A DNA stretch of 64,000 bases from CAZECE01 sp964510525 (GTDB lineage: Bacteria; Pseudomonadota; Gammaproteobacteria; Pseudomonadales; JANQJO01), in NCBI GenBank assembly GCA_964510525.1, contig CAZECE010000071.1:56121-120120 (forward strand), written 5' to 3'. A program made the position numbers and the translations under genes. Under the pieces are notes generated by a model, which was not told the origin of the DNA, searched no databases, and saw nothing but the letters and a program-made list of their open reading frames with translations. This document shows, in pieces, positions 34,727 to 43,380 of the stretch (positions within the stretch are counted from its first letter, which is position 1; every line of letters begins with the position of its first letter).

Positions 34727-36613
34727 ATGATTCGCCCCCCCTACCGCTGTTCAATCTCGTATTATTTATGTGGCCTCATCGCGGCATTTCTATTCACCAC
34801 AGGGGCCGCATCGGCAACCAGCCTCTTTCAAAACGCTCAAACCGATTTTTTAAAAGCTGAAGAGGCGTTTCAAGGCAGCGTCAATTTAGACAACAATACA
34901 CTGCTTATTCACTGGCGCATTGCTGAAGGGTATTATCTGTACAAAGATAAATTTTTTCTAAAGACCACTCCTGAATCAGTGGCCTTAGGCGACATCGCAT
35001 TTGATCATCCAGGGATTATGAAAATGGATGAGACCTTTGGCGAAGTCGAAGTCTATTACCAGAACGTAACGCTGTCGATTCCGATCATTAAAGCCCCAAA
35101 AGACTTTACAGTAAATGTGCACTATCAAGGGTGTGCAGAAGCCGGCCTGTGCTATTTACCCAAAAAAATAGAACAATCATTTAGGCTATCAACACCAATT
35201 GACAGTACAAACAGTACAGTTAGTACAGACAGTACGATCGTCCTTAAAAACACGGCATCTTCTCCTGAGTCAACGCCCACACAAGAGACTGACAACAAGC
35301 TGGCATTAGATCGTCACGATGCCAACAGCCTTCACCAATTTTTAGCAAAAGGGTCGCTGTTACCCAAATTGTTGTTGTTTTTCTTACTCGGGATCGGCTT
35401 AACCTTCACACCCTGTGTACTGCCTATGATTCCAATCCTCACTGGGGTAATCGCCGGCCAACAACAACCCCTAACTCTTCGAAAAGGTTTTTTCCTGAGC
35501 AGCAGCTATGTTTTGGGGATGGCATTAACCTTTGCTGTGATCGGATTAATCATTGGATTAACGGGCGCCAAAGTTCAGGTATGGCTGCAAAACCCGTACG
35601 TGCTAACCGGCTTTGCCTTGATATTTGTTGTACTCGCTTTCTCAATGTTCGGCTTTTACGAACTACAACTGCCCAGGTTCTTACAAGATAAGCTCAGCCA
35701 AGCACAACAAAAACAACAAGGCGGCCATATCATCAGCGTCTTTTTGATGGGTGCGCTGTCAGCCCTGGTCGTATCCCCCTGCGTTTCAGCGCCATTGGCC
35801 GGCGCTCTGCTTTACGTGACCAATGAAGGCAGCGCACTGGTCGGCGCTCTGATTTTATTTTCTCTGGGCCTTGGTATGGGAGCCCCCCTAATTGCTATTG
35901 GCACCACGGGCGCAAACATCCTACCCAAAGCGGGCGCTTGGATGGATCAAGTAAAAGTATTTTTCGGTGTTCTTTTGTTAGCCGTTGGCACCTACTTTCT
36001 ACGCACTGTTTTACCCTCCAATATCATGATGGGTTTATGGGCCTTGTTACTGATACTACCCGGTGTGTATTTTGGTGCATTTAGAACAGCAGACACCGGT
36101 TGGCAGTCGTGTAAAAAAGGGCTCAGTTTAATTGCAATTGTGTACGGAATCCTCTTGATTGCCGGACTATCGTTAGGTGCCACCAACCCTTTAAAGCCGT
36201 TACATCCCCTCATCTCATCATCCACACCAGCCAAACATTTAGATTTTCAACGTCTATCCAGCCTCTCTTCTCTAAACAGCGAACTGGAAGCGGCCGCCAA
36301 AAGACAACAACCCGTAATGCTGGATTATTATGCTGATTGGTGTATTGCCTGCATAGAAATGGAACACGATGCGTTTCAAGATCACCGGGTGATTGATGCC
36401 CTAAAGAATTTCAAACTGCTTCAAGTGGATTTAACAGACAATCCAGAAGCCCAAGCCTTGTTAGATCAATTTGAATTGATTGGCCCACCCAGCATTCTGT
36501 TTTTTGATGAGTCAGGCCACTTAATGCCAAGCAGTGCTGTCATGGGTGAGATGAACGCCGATCGTTTTTTTAACCACCTTAATAACAAAGTGATTGGAGG
36601 TACACCACTATAA
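34727..36613 (+). CDS. dsbD: thiol:disulfide interchange protein DsbD
   Basis: Inner-membrane reductant conveyor (628 residues) that passes electrons from cytoplasmic thioredoxin to periplasmic DsbC, DsbG and CcmG. Order: signal peptide (about 1-31), alpha domain with the cysteine pair in GCAEAGLCY, eight-helix beta domain with TPCVLPMIP and SPCVSAPLAG, and a C-terminal thioredoxin domain with WCIAC. All three redox pairs are present. The alpha-beta linker contains a 9-bp repeat giving Ser-Thr triplets. A run of seven C lies at codons 3-5. Confidence 0.95.
   Translation: MIRPPYRCSISYYLCGLIAAFLFTTGAASATSLFQNAQTDFLKAEEAFQGSVNLDNNTLLIHWRIAEGYYLYKDKFFLKTTPESVALGDIAFDHPGIMKMDETFGEVEVYYQNVTLSIPIIKAPKDFTVNVHYQGCAEAGLCYLPKKIEQSFRLSTPIDSTNSTVSTDSTIVLKNTASSPESTPTQETDNKLALDRHDANSLHQFLAKGSLLPKLLLFFLLGIGLTFTPCVLPMIPILTGVIAGQQQPLTLRKGFFLSSSYVLGMALTFAVIGLIIGLTGAKVQVWLQNPYVLTGFALIFVVLAFSMFGFYELQLPRFLQDKLSQAQQKQQGGHIISVFLMGALSALVVSPCVSAPLAGALLYVTNEGSALVGALILFSLGLGMGAPLIAIGTTGANILPKAGAWMDQVKVFFGVLLLAVGTYFLRTVLPSNIMMGLWALLLILPGVYFGAFRTADTGWQSCKKGLSLIAIVYGILLIAGLSLGATNPLKPLHPLISSSTPAKHLDFQRLSSLSSLNSELEAAAKRQQPVMLDYYADWCIACIEMEHDAFQDHRVIDALKNFKLLQVDLTDNPEAQALLDQFELIGPPSILFFDESGHLMPSSAVMGEMNADRFFNHLNNKVIGGTPL
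35201..35236. repeat. 9-bp in-frame repeat, four units, in dsbD
   Basis: Four units (gacagtaca, aacagtaca, gttagtaca, gacagtacg) encode DST-NST-VST-DST in the linker between the periplasmic and membrane domains of DsbD, a place that can tolerate length change. Confidence 0.85.
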
Positions 36614-36656
36614 AGTTATGAGTTAAGCAGTTCAGAAAACACTTCCGTCTTAAGCT

Positions 36657-37214
36657 TTAAATCACAAGTGCGACCATTCCAATCACGCCTCCAATCACGC
36701 CCACCAATAGTTTAGTCCACCAAGGCGACTCCTGCGGATTAGCTTTTTGAGCCTCTTGCATCTGTTGATTTGCATAACCTGTTGCGCGGAATTTTTGAAA
36801 TATTGTTGCTTTTTGGGGGTCTATACCATTTTCTATAAAAAATTCATTTTTAAATTTTTCTCTTTTTTCAATGATTTTTTTTAAATTAAAACCCTGCTCG
36901 CTCTTATTACTGGCTTCACTAGGCTTTTCTGCAGGAACACCAACTTCATCACTCTTTTTTTGTAAGGGAGCACTTTTTTCTGCAGCTACTTGCAGCGCTA
37001 CTTCAGCTTTATTTTTTTCTGCAGCCTGTAAATCTTTTGGCTCCGATTTCCTTTCGCTTTCATCAAACCTAACAAGACGATCTACTGAGCCACTGTCCTC
37101 ATTTTCAAAAGTATTCATTTCTAAAAAAGGCTGAGAATTAGCTTTCTTAGCCGCAACGTTTTTACTAGAAATGTCGCTTTGACCACTTCGGCCAGTTTTA
37201 TCAACTGCTGACAT
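36657..37214 (-). CDS. orphan tail-anchored hypothetical protein
   Basis: A 185-residue protein I do not recognise; TTGGAG precedes its ATG. Residues 1-110 are polar and charged, with many Ser, Lys, Glu and Ala and no clear fold; residues 110-160 look helical (KKIIEKREKFKNEFF); the last 22 are one hydrophobic Gly-rich helix (KLLVGVIGGVIGMVALVI) that ends the protein. No signal peptide. A C-terminal anchor with a disordered N-terminus is a layout found in some host-targeted effectors, and a type III chaperone is encoded 8 kb away. It stands alone, convergent with dsbD, with A-rich codon use. Confidence 0.72.
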   Translation of the reverse strand: MSAVDKTGRSGQSDISSKNVAAKKANSQPFLEMNTFENEDSGSVDRLVRFDESERKSEPKDLQAAEKNKAEVALQVAAEKSAPLQKKSDEVGVPAEKPSEASNKSEQGFNLKKIIEKREKFKNEFFIENGIDPQKATIFQKFRATGYANQQMQEAQKANPQESPWWTKLLVGVIGGVIGMVALVI

Positions 37215-37336
37215 CTATTTTCTCCAATCCTTAAATTTACACATAAACGCGCTCATAATAATAAATATCCATTAGCAAGCACGATCCAATTTTGTTTAAA
37301 AATGTTACAGCGTGTAAAGCAAAGGGAGGAAATGAA

Positions 37337-38887
37337 CTAGCAGGTTTCTGGTTCAAGCTTTGAAGATTCAGATGTATTCTGTTTTTGAGATGGCTGATTG
37401 GCTTGTAAAGTGTAAGTATGCACTTCTCGATGTCGACCCTTGACTCCATGACGACCACAGTCTTTCAATGCCTGACTCAACCCCACCGACAAGCTCGACT
37501 TCACCTCTTCACTCAACAAAATCGACGTAGACAAGTGCTGATTCAAGCCCTCTAAACGCGCCGCCACGTTCACGGAATCTCCAATCACGCCATATTTCAT
37601 TCGACTGTGGCTACCCACATTGCCCGCCACAACCGGACCTGTGTGGACGCCTATGCGCATTTCGATTGTCTTAACACCTTGGGAAGTCCAAAGTCGCGAC
37701 AAACCACTCTCAGACCACTTATCATTTAAAAGTTTTAATTGTGCTTGCATTGCTATAGCACAATGCACCGCTTGATCGGCATGCTCCGCATCATAAGCTG
37801 GCGCCCCAAACACCACCAACATCCCATCACCCAAAAACTCAATCACACAACCTCGATGGGCATCAACAATCTCATTCATGGCACCAAAATATTCATTGAG
37901 CACATTCAACATCTGAGCCGGCGATAAAAATTCACTGAGCGTGGTATAACTTTTCAGATCCGAAAATAGAATCGTAACAACTCGCTCTTCACCGCCCAAA
38001 TCCGGCACCTGACCACCTTGCAATAACGCACCCGCCAGTTTTTTACTGACATACCGACCAAAAGTATCCCGTATCAACTCTCGGTCTTTTAAGGCTTCGG
38101 CCATTCGATCCACCTGATCACCCAACCAGCCAAACTCATCTTGCCGCTGAATGCTCGCTTTCACAGAGAAATCCCCTTCCGAAATTCTTGCACTGGCCGC
38201 CACAATTTGGCTTAAAGGCTTTTGCACCCAACGCCCCATTAATAAGGTTAATACAGAGCAAATAAGTAACACCCCCAAAGCCATCCAACCCACTATTTGC
38301 AGCAACCACAGCTTAATTTCCGTAAGGCGTTCAACCATCACATCCACGCCGATCAACCCGATGTTTTGACCGGAGGGCAAGTTCAGCGGGGCATAGGCTG
38401 AGAGCGAAATACCAAAACTGTCTTGGTAGACCTGCTGCTCAACAATAGGATGAGAGAAACCTTGCAACATCACAGGCACATCCGTCGCATCATACAACTC
38501 ACCCGGCTCTGCGGCTTCGCCTTCCGAATAATCTGTGTAAAAGGTCAGGATATTGGGTTTATCGGTCGGCAACAGAATGTAAGTCGAAAAAATTTCAGCG
38601 TCCGTTTGGGTGATGGTTTTTAGCTGAGAAAATAATTGATGTCGAGTCTGATCAGGCTTCTGTTCAATGGCCGCAACATCCAAGGTTTCAGAAAGTGCGG
38701 TTACTAAGGTCAATAAACGCTCCTGAATTTGAGCAACCTCTCGCTTTGCCAACACCTGATAGATCCCCAGTGCCGACAAGCCAACCACCGCAAACAGCAC
38801 AACACCAAGTGTAAAAGCAATTTTAAAAGAAAAGCGATGACGCCAAGGTAGCTTGCAGGCCTTACTAGAAGTAATATCAGGTCGCAT
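37337..38887 (-). CDS. membrane class III nucleotide cyclase with HAMP domain
   Basis: A 516-residue sensor cyclase: first membrane helix (about 20-45), periplasmic sensor domain (about 45-190), second helix, HAMP linker (QKPLSQIVAASARISEGDF), then a class III catalytic domain. Metal aspartates are in LFSDLKSYT and FLGDGMLV; the transition-state Asn/Arg are in GDSVNVAARLE. The purine-selecting positions are Glu (IEFLGDG) and Gly (YGVIGD) rather than the adenylyl cyclase Lys/Asp pair, so the product, cAMP or cGMP, is uncertain. The ATG at 38887 is preferred; a TTG lies four codons upstream. The start nearly abuts purF. Confidence 0.9.
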   Translation of the reverse strand: MRPDITSSKACKLPWRHRFSFKIAFTLGVVLFAVVGLSALGIYQVLAKREVAQIQERLLTLVTALSETLDVAAIEQKPDQTRHQLFSQLKTITQTDAEIFSTYILLPTDKPNILTFYTDYSEGEAAEPGELYDATDVPVMLQGFSHPIVEQQVYQDSFGISLSAYAPLNLPSGQNIGLIGVDVMVERLTEIKLWLLQIVGWMALGVLLICSVLTLLMGRWVQKPLSQIVAASARISEGDFSVKASIQRQDEFGWLGDQVDRMAEALKDRELIRDTFGRYVSKKLAGALLQGGQVPDLGGEERVVTILFSDLKSYTTLSEFLSPAQMLNVLNEYFGAMNEIVDAHRGCVIEFLGDGMLVVFGAPAYDAEHADQAVHCAIAMQAQLKLLNDKWSESGLSRLWTSQGVKTIEMRIGVHTGPVVAGNVGSHSRMKYGVIGDSVNVAARLEGLNQHLSTSILLSEEVKSSLSVGLSQALKDCGRHGVKGRHREVHTYTLQANQPSQKQNTSESSKLEPETC

Positions 38888-40406
38888 TATGGAGTTCAAT
38901 TACTTCATGATTTTTTGGAGCATCGATTTCTTCAACCGCTGGCGTTTGTTGAGCTGACTCCCCTCTGGCCGCTTGCAAACGACTGAGGTAGTCATCATCA
39001 ATATCGCCCGTCACATAAACCCCATCAAATACCGAGCAATCAAGCCGCTCGATGTGATCACTGTATTCTTTAATCGAACGATTGAGGTCTTCCAAGTCTT
39101 GGAAAATCAAATCATCAGCACCAATCAGTTCACGCACTTCCTCTACGGTTCGATTATGAGCGATTAGCTCCTCAACATTAGGCATATCAATGCCATAAAC
39201 ATTCGGATAGCGTACAGGCGGCGCGGCCGAGGCAAAGTAAACCGACTTCGCCCCGGCATCGCGAGCCATCTGTACAATCTGCTCACAGGTGGTACCGCGA
39301 ACAATGGAATCATCCACCAACAAGACGTTTTTATCTTTAAATTCAAAATCAATGGCGTTTAACTTCTGACGCACCGACTTTTTACGCAGTTTTTGTCCTG
39401 GCATAATAAAAGTGCGGGCTATATAACGATTTTTAACAAAGCCCTCTCGATACTTAATACCCATAATATTAGCCATCTCAAGCGCTATGGTGCGACTGGT
39501 ATCTGGAATCGGAATCACCACATCAATGTCGTACCGCGACCATTCACGCTGAATTTTTTGCGCTAAGTAAACCCCCATACTCAGTCGAGCGGAATAAACC
39601 GGCACCCCTTCAATAATGGAGTCAGGACGCGCTAAATACACATATTCAAACAAACACGGGCGGAGCCTTGGTGTTTCAGCACACTGCTGAACCACCAAGT
39701 CGCCCTCACAACTAATAAACACCGCTTCTCCTGGTGCAACATCTTGTATGTCGCCAAAACCCAGCGACTTCAACGCCACACTTTCAGAAGCCACCATATA
39801 AGCCGTACCAGAATCGGTTTTTTTTGAGCCATAGACCAAGGGCCGAATACCAAAAGGGTCGCGAAAGGCTAAAATGCCATGACCGGCAATCATTGCCACG
39901 GCGGCATAAGCACCACGACAACGCTTATGAACACCGGCAACCGCCGCAAATAGATCTTCATGACTGGGTAAATGTTTCCCCAGAACTTGCAGCTCATGAG
40001 CCAAGATGTTTAATAATACTTCCGAGTCTGAGCGCGTATTGATGTGCCTCAAATCCGCTTGATACAGCAATTTGGCCATCTCTTCCGCATTGGTCAGATT
40101 GCCGTTATGCGCTAACGTGATCCCATAGGGGGAGTTGACGTAAAACGGCTGCGACTCAGCAGAACTGGCGCTCCCGGCCGTGGGGTAGCGAACATGCCCA
40201 ATGCCAATATTGCCTTTGAGGCGATCCATATGATGTTGTTGAAACACATCTCGGACCATGCCGTTAGCTTTGCGCAAATGCAAACGCCCTTTCTCAAAGG
40301 TAACAATGCCACTTGCGTCCTGACCTCTGTGCTGCAGTATCGTTAACGCCTCGTAAAGCGACTGATTGACTGCACTCTGATCGACAATGCCTACTATGCC
40401 ACACAT
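38877..40406 (-). CDS. purF: amidophosphoribosyltransferase
   Basis: First committed enzyme of purine synthesis, replacing the pyrophosphate of PRPP by ammonia from glutamine. 509 residues. The nucleophile is Cys2 after Met removal (MCGIVGI); the glutaminase site has GHVRYPTAG, and the PRPP loop is VLLVDDSIVRGTT. No N-terminal propeptide, as in enterics. Downstream genes overlap slightly with the cyclase start. cvpA lies 195 bases upstream, separated by an inverted-repeat element. Confidence 0.96.
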   Translation of the reverse strand: MCGIVGIVDQSAVNQSLYEALTILQHRGQDASGIVTFEKGRLHLRKANGMVRDVFQQHHMDRLKGNIGIGHVRYPTAGSASSAESQPFYVNSPYGITLAHNGNLTNAEEMAKLLYQADLRHINTRSDSEVLLNILAHELQVLGKHLPSHEDLFAAVAGVHKRCRGAYAAVAMIAGHGILAFRDPFGIRPLVYGSKKTDSGTAYMVASESVALKSLGFGDIQDVAPGEAVFISCEGDLVVQQCAETPRLRPCLFEYVYLARPDSIIEGVPVYSARLSMGVYLAQKIQREWSRYDIDVVIPIPDTSRTIALEMANIMGIKYREGFVKNRYIARTFIMPGQKLRKKSVRQKLNAIDFEFKDKNVLLVDDSIVRGTTCEQIVQMARDAGAKSVYFASAAPPVRYPNVYGIDMPNVEELIAHNRTVEEVRELIGADDLIFQDLEDLNRSIKEYSDHIERLDCSVFDGVYVTGDIDDDYLSRLQAARGESAQQTPAVEEIDAPKNHEVIELHNAT

Positions 40407-40480
40407 ATCTTAAGCTTGTTTCCTCATCAGTATATTCAATTAATAAAAACTATATTTTTAGCCATGCCAGACTCAGCAAA

Positions 40481-40560
40481 CTGGATTCCGTGTCAAGCAA
40501 GGAATGACGACACAAGCGATTGCCTCTTTTTCGTCATGCTAGACTTGATCTGGCATCCAG
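40481..40560. repeat. palindromic repeat element (MITE/REP-like) between cvpA and purF
   Basis: Two 29-base arms, 40481-40509 (beginning ctggattccg, ending ggaatgacg) and 40532-40560 (beginning cgtcatgct, ending ggcatccag), are imperfect reverse complements around a 22-base centre. The ctggat-cc...ggaatgacg type of arm is known from dispersed bacterial repeats that fold into long hairpins. It has no coding capacity. I see no second copy in this window. It probably interrupts the cvpA-purF transcript. Confidence 0.75.
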
Positions 40561-40601
40561 GGGTAAGAATACCCAACTCTCCCCCTAACTTGACATTCTC
40601 C

Positions 40602-41096
40602 CTAGCCTGACACCACTCCCAAAGTGGCGAGCTGACCAAAATTACGCGACCAGTCTTCAAAAACAGCAAAATGCGGAATCAAAAACGAATTTGCCCACCA
40701 AGACGATTCATTAAAACCAAAAACTTTCAAATACCCAATGGCCATCGTGACCATGATGGCGCCTCTTAAAAACCCAAAACCCGTACCTAAAAACCGATCT
40801 AACCCAGTCAACCCGGTTCGTTTTACGAGCTTACTGATGATTTTGCCAATCACCGCACCCACCACCATCGTCATCACAAATAAGATCGCCGGCGAGAGCC
40901 AAGACCGAGTCGCTTCATTACTAATGGTCGGAGAGAGCAAGACGTTCATCCCTTTATGGAAGGTAAACGCCACCACAATCGCTACGGATAAGCTGGCCAT
41001 AAAAATGGCTTCTTTAACCAAACCTCGCCACAAACTGACCCCAGTAGAGATCAGCATGATCAACAAGATCGCCCAGTCTGCTGCATTTAAAACCAT
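40602..41096 (-). CDS. cvpA: CvpA family membrane protein
   Basis: A 164-residue inner-membrane protein with four helices, named for its role in colicin V production and linked to envelope stress tolerance. The start MVLNAADWAILLIMLISTGVSL and the motif RLTGLDRFLGTGFGFLRG-like segment (TGLTGLDRFLGTGFGFLRG) are typical. It lies between the SPOR protein and purF, the standard order. Confidence 0.92.
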   Translation of the reverse strand: MVLNAADWAILLIMLISTGVSLWRGLVKEAIFMASLSVAIVVAFTFHKGMNVLLSPTISNEATRSWLSPAILFVMTMVVGAVIGKIISKLVKRTGLTGLDRFLGTGFGFLRGAIMVTMAIGYLKVFGFNESSWWANSFLIPHFAVFEDWSRNFGQLATLGVVSG

Positions 41097-41139
41097 CCAT
41101 CACCCCTTATAAGCACGCATTACACATTAAAGGCTCAAG

Positions 41140-41718
41140 CTAATTCCAAGGCCAGTATTCTACAACTTCAGCTTTCGAGATGACATCGAATTTCAATGCC
41201 TCTAACCCCTCCAAATCCAAAGCCGCCTTACTGTTCCTTAAGTAAGGCCCTATCGAGACGCCCACCCGTTGTGCCAACGTTGCAGGTTCAGGGCCTTGTT
41301 CACATTGATTGACAACAGAAGAGCCCTGATGGCGACTTATATATTGATCAGCCGGCAACAGATACGCCCGGTAATCATAGCGTTGCAGTAACGCCAATAC
41401 TTGTTTCGCCTTTTCAGCCCCGTAACATCCCAACGCAATATCCCAAACCCCAACGAAGAGAGCAGATTCTCCCTGCTGGGCTAAGGTTTGAGAAACCCCC
41501 TTCAATTCAGTTTGAACAGCGCTTTGTGAAAAATCAAAATTAGGCGGTATCAGTTCAGGTGGCGTTGGTAATTCAACGGGCAAGGCACGCAACAACGTTT
41601 TTGGCTGCATCCAAGCCAATGGAATAGTCGCGATCAACACAGCCCCGACCACCAGACTGAACAGCACCCGACGCTTTGCTCTTCTTGAAATCAACCTGAA
41701 CTCACTCCATCTAACCAC
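41140..41718 (-). CDS. SPOR-domain protein, DedD-like
   Basis: A 192-residue membrane protein with one N-terminal helix (RVLFSLVVGAVLIATIPLAW), a Pro-rich linker, and a C-terminal region that occupies the SPOR position (ALFVGVWDIALGCYGAEKAKQVLALLQRYDY). SPOR domains bind denuded septal peptidoglycan; this one is rather divergent. The GTG start lies inside a 15-bp tandem repeat that also covers the folC stop, 7 bases upstream. Position between folC and cvpA supports a DedD role in cell division. Confidence 0.78.
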   Translation of the reverse strand: MVRWSEFRLISRRAKRRVLFSLVVGAVLIATIPLAWMQPKTLLRALPVELPTPPELIPPNFDFSQSAVQTELKGVSQTLAQQGESALFVGVWDIALGCYGAEKAKQVLALLQRYDYRAYLLPADQYISRHQGSSVVNQCEQGPEPATLAQRVGVSIGPYLRNSKAALDLEGLEALKFDVISKAEVVEYWPWN

Positions 41719-41730
41719 ACTTCATCTAAC
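41701..41730. repeat. 15-bp tandem duplication at the folC/SPOR junction
   Basis: Units ctcactccatctaac and cacacttcatctaac match at 12 of 15 positions. One unit contains the folC stop and the other the SPOR gene start, so the duplication may have created the present start signal. Confidence 0.7.
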
Positions 41731-43078
41731 GTTTAAGCAACGCCATTTCCGAATAAAACAAGCCTAGGAGATGAAAAGAGCCAAACACCACAAGCACATC
41801 TTCTTCAGACGTATTCGATATTGCCCATTGCAACACGCCAGAAGACTGTTCACATTGACCAAGGCATCGCTCTTTAAACACAGCCGGGCCTTCTAGCGCT
41901 TGAACACAGGTTACCAAGTCAGACAAGGGCAAGGCCCGCTCGCCCTCCAGGCCTACCAGCAACCAAGCATCCACTGCAGCCGACATTATAGTAAGCATGG
42001 CCTTATAATCTTTGTCTGCCATAACACCAAAAACAGCCACGACTCTCCCTTTTTGTTTTGAAAGTTGTTGGCTCTGTTGCAAATAAACCTTTAAGCGCTC
42101 ACATGCGGCGGGATTATGCGCCACGTCCAGCAAAAAATCACGCTGATACGACTGAAAATCCAAACGCCCCTTCAAGCGTGCTTGTTTCACCCCAAGACTG
42201 ACAACCTCGGGATCAATGGTCTTTGCCCATTTTGGCCCCGTGTTAGAGAGCAACATGAGCGCTTGCAGTGCACAGGCCACATTGCTCTCCAACACCCAAT
42301 CGGGCATAACACCTGTCACTGTCCTAGCGGCAGATAATTGAGTTGAAGATTGAGTTGAAGATTGAAATCTAAAAACACTTTCCGTAGCGGAACGACCAAA
42401 CACCACATCGATATCTTCTAATGTAGACAATAAACTCTTTCGCTCAGCGGCTTGAGAGCGAACCGTTTCAAGCGCGTGCACGCCACCATATACCACCGGT
42501 TTTCCAGCTCGCATGATGCCACACTTTTCAGCCGCTATAGCGGCTAGAGTATCCCCTAAATACTGCTGATGATCATAATCGATCGATGTGATAATGGATA
42601 AGTCGGGTTCCACTGCATTCACCGCGTCCAAACGTCCACCCAACCCCACTTCTAACAAGACCACATCCGGTTTTTGCTCCACAAAATATCCCATCGCCAA
42701 CAAAAACACCCACTCAAAGTAACTCAACTTACCCTCGGGAATCCGCTCTCGGTAGCTTAAAACCAAATCATTCAAGTCACATTCAGAGACCCATTGACCA
42801 TCAATCGTCATCCGCTCGCACACCGAAACAAAGTGCGGTGACGTAAAAACACCTACTCGAAACCTCGCCGCACGCAAGCAAGACTCCAACAAAGCCACCA
42901 CAGACCCTTTGCCATTCGTGCCGCCAACGGTAATGCAATAAAAAGGCAAAGGCCCAGACAAAAGCTCAGAAAGGTTAAGATGCTTAAGCGCCCACCGAAT
43001 GTCCTCGAGCCCTAAGTCAATTTTGTTAATATTTTGAGCTGACAACCAAGCCAGTCCTTCATAATCCAAATCTTGCAT
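41726..43078 (-). CDS. folC: dihydrofolate synthase / folylpolyglutamate synthase
   Basis: Bifunctional ATP-dependent ligase adding glutamate to dihydropteroate and to folates. 450 residues from the ATG at 43078, which follows AAGGG. The ATP loop is GGTNGKGSV, the Mur-ligase-like centre has LLEVGLGGRLDAVN, and LLDVAHNPAA is the family C-domain motif. A loop contains QSSTQSSTQ from a 12-bp duplication. In relatives accD precedes folC; here it does not. Confidence 0.95.
   Translation of the reverse strand: MQDLDYEGLAWLSAQNINKIDLGLEDIRWALKHLNLSELLSGPLPFYCITVGGTNGKGSVVALLESCLRAARFRVGVFTSPHFVSVCERMTIDGQWVSECDLNDLVLSYRERIPEGKLSYFEWVFLLAMGYFVEQKPDVVLLEVGLGGRLDAVNAVEPDLSIITSIDYDHQQYLGDTLAAIAAEKCGIMRAGKPVVYGGVHALETVRSQAAERKSLLSTLEDIDVVFGRSATESVFRFQSSTQSSTQLSAARTVTGVMPDWVLESNVACALQALMLLSNTGPKWAKTIDPEVVSLGVKQARLKGRLDFQSYQRDFLLDVAHNPAACERLKVYLQQSQQLSKQKGRVVAVFGVMADKDYKAMLTIMSAAVDAWLLVGLEGERALPLSDLVTCVQALEGPAVFKERCLGQCEQSSGVLQWAISNTSEEDVLVVFGSFHLLGLFYSEMALLKR
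42337..42366. repeat. 12-bp in-frame tandem repeat in folC
   Basis: The unit attgagttgaag occurs twice with a third partial copy and encodes SSTQ repeated in a surface loop of FolC. Confidence 0.85.
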
Positions 43079-43380
43079 CACCCACCCTTATAATCCATAC
43101 CTTGTATCCCATATATTCCACGCCTTGCATGCGATGACCCTCAAGTCGAAAACTAATGATAAAAAAACACGAAAACACCCTGACTGAGTGGTGTTTAGAG
43201 ATTGCATCTTGTTTGCAACTCGTTATAGTGCCCTAAGTATCAACAACGAATGTTTGATGCCTGTTTAATACCCCGAAGTTAAATACAACAGGTGTTACCA
43301 TTTAATCATTTTTTGTCTGATCACGCTCAGCGGATTTTTACCGATAAACATTAAATCATTAACCATTTTAAGGAGTATGA
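43079..43380. other. intergenic region between folC and aceA
   Basis: About 300 bases divergent between two genes, with no supportable coding sequence. It holds a hairpin AAACACC ... GGTGTTT at 43173-43196 and a candidate aceA promoter at 43202-43229, leaving a leader of about 150 bases before aceA. Confidence 0.6.
43202..43229 (+). promoter_or_regulatory. candidate sigma-70 promoter for aceA
   Basis: TTGCAT (43202-43207), 16 bases, then TATAGT (43224-43229). The start of transcription would lie near 43236, giving a long leader to the ideal AAGGAG ribosome site at 43370. Confidence 0.45.
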
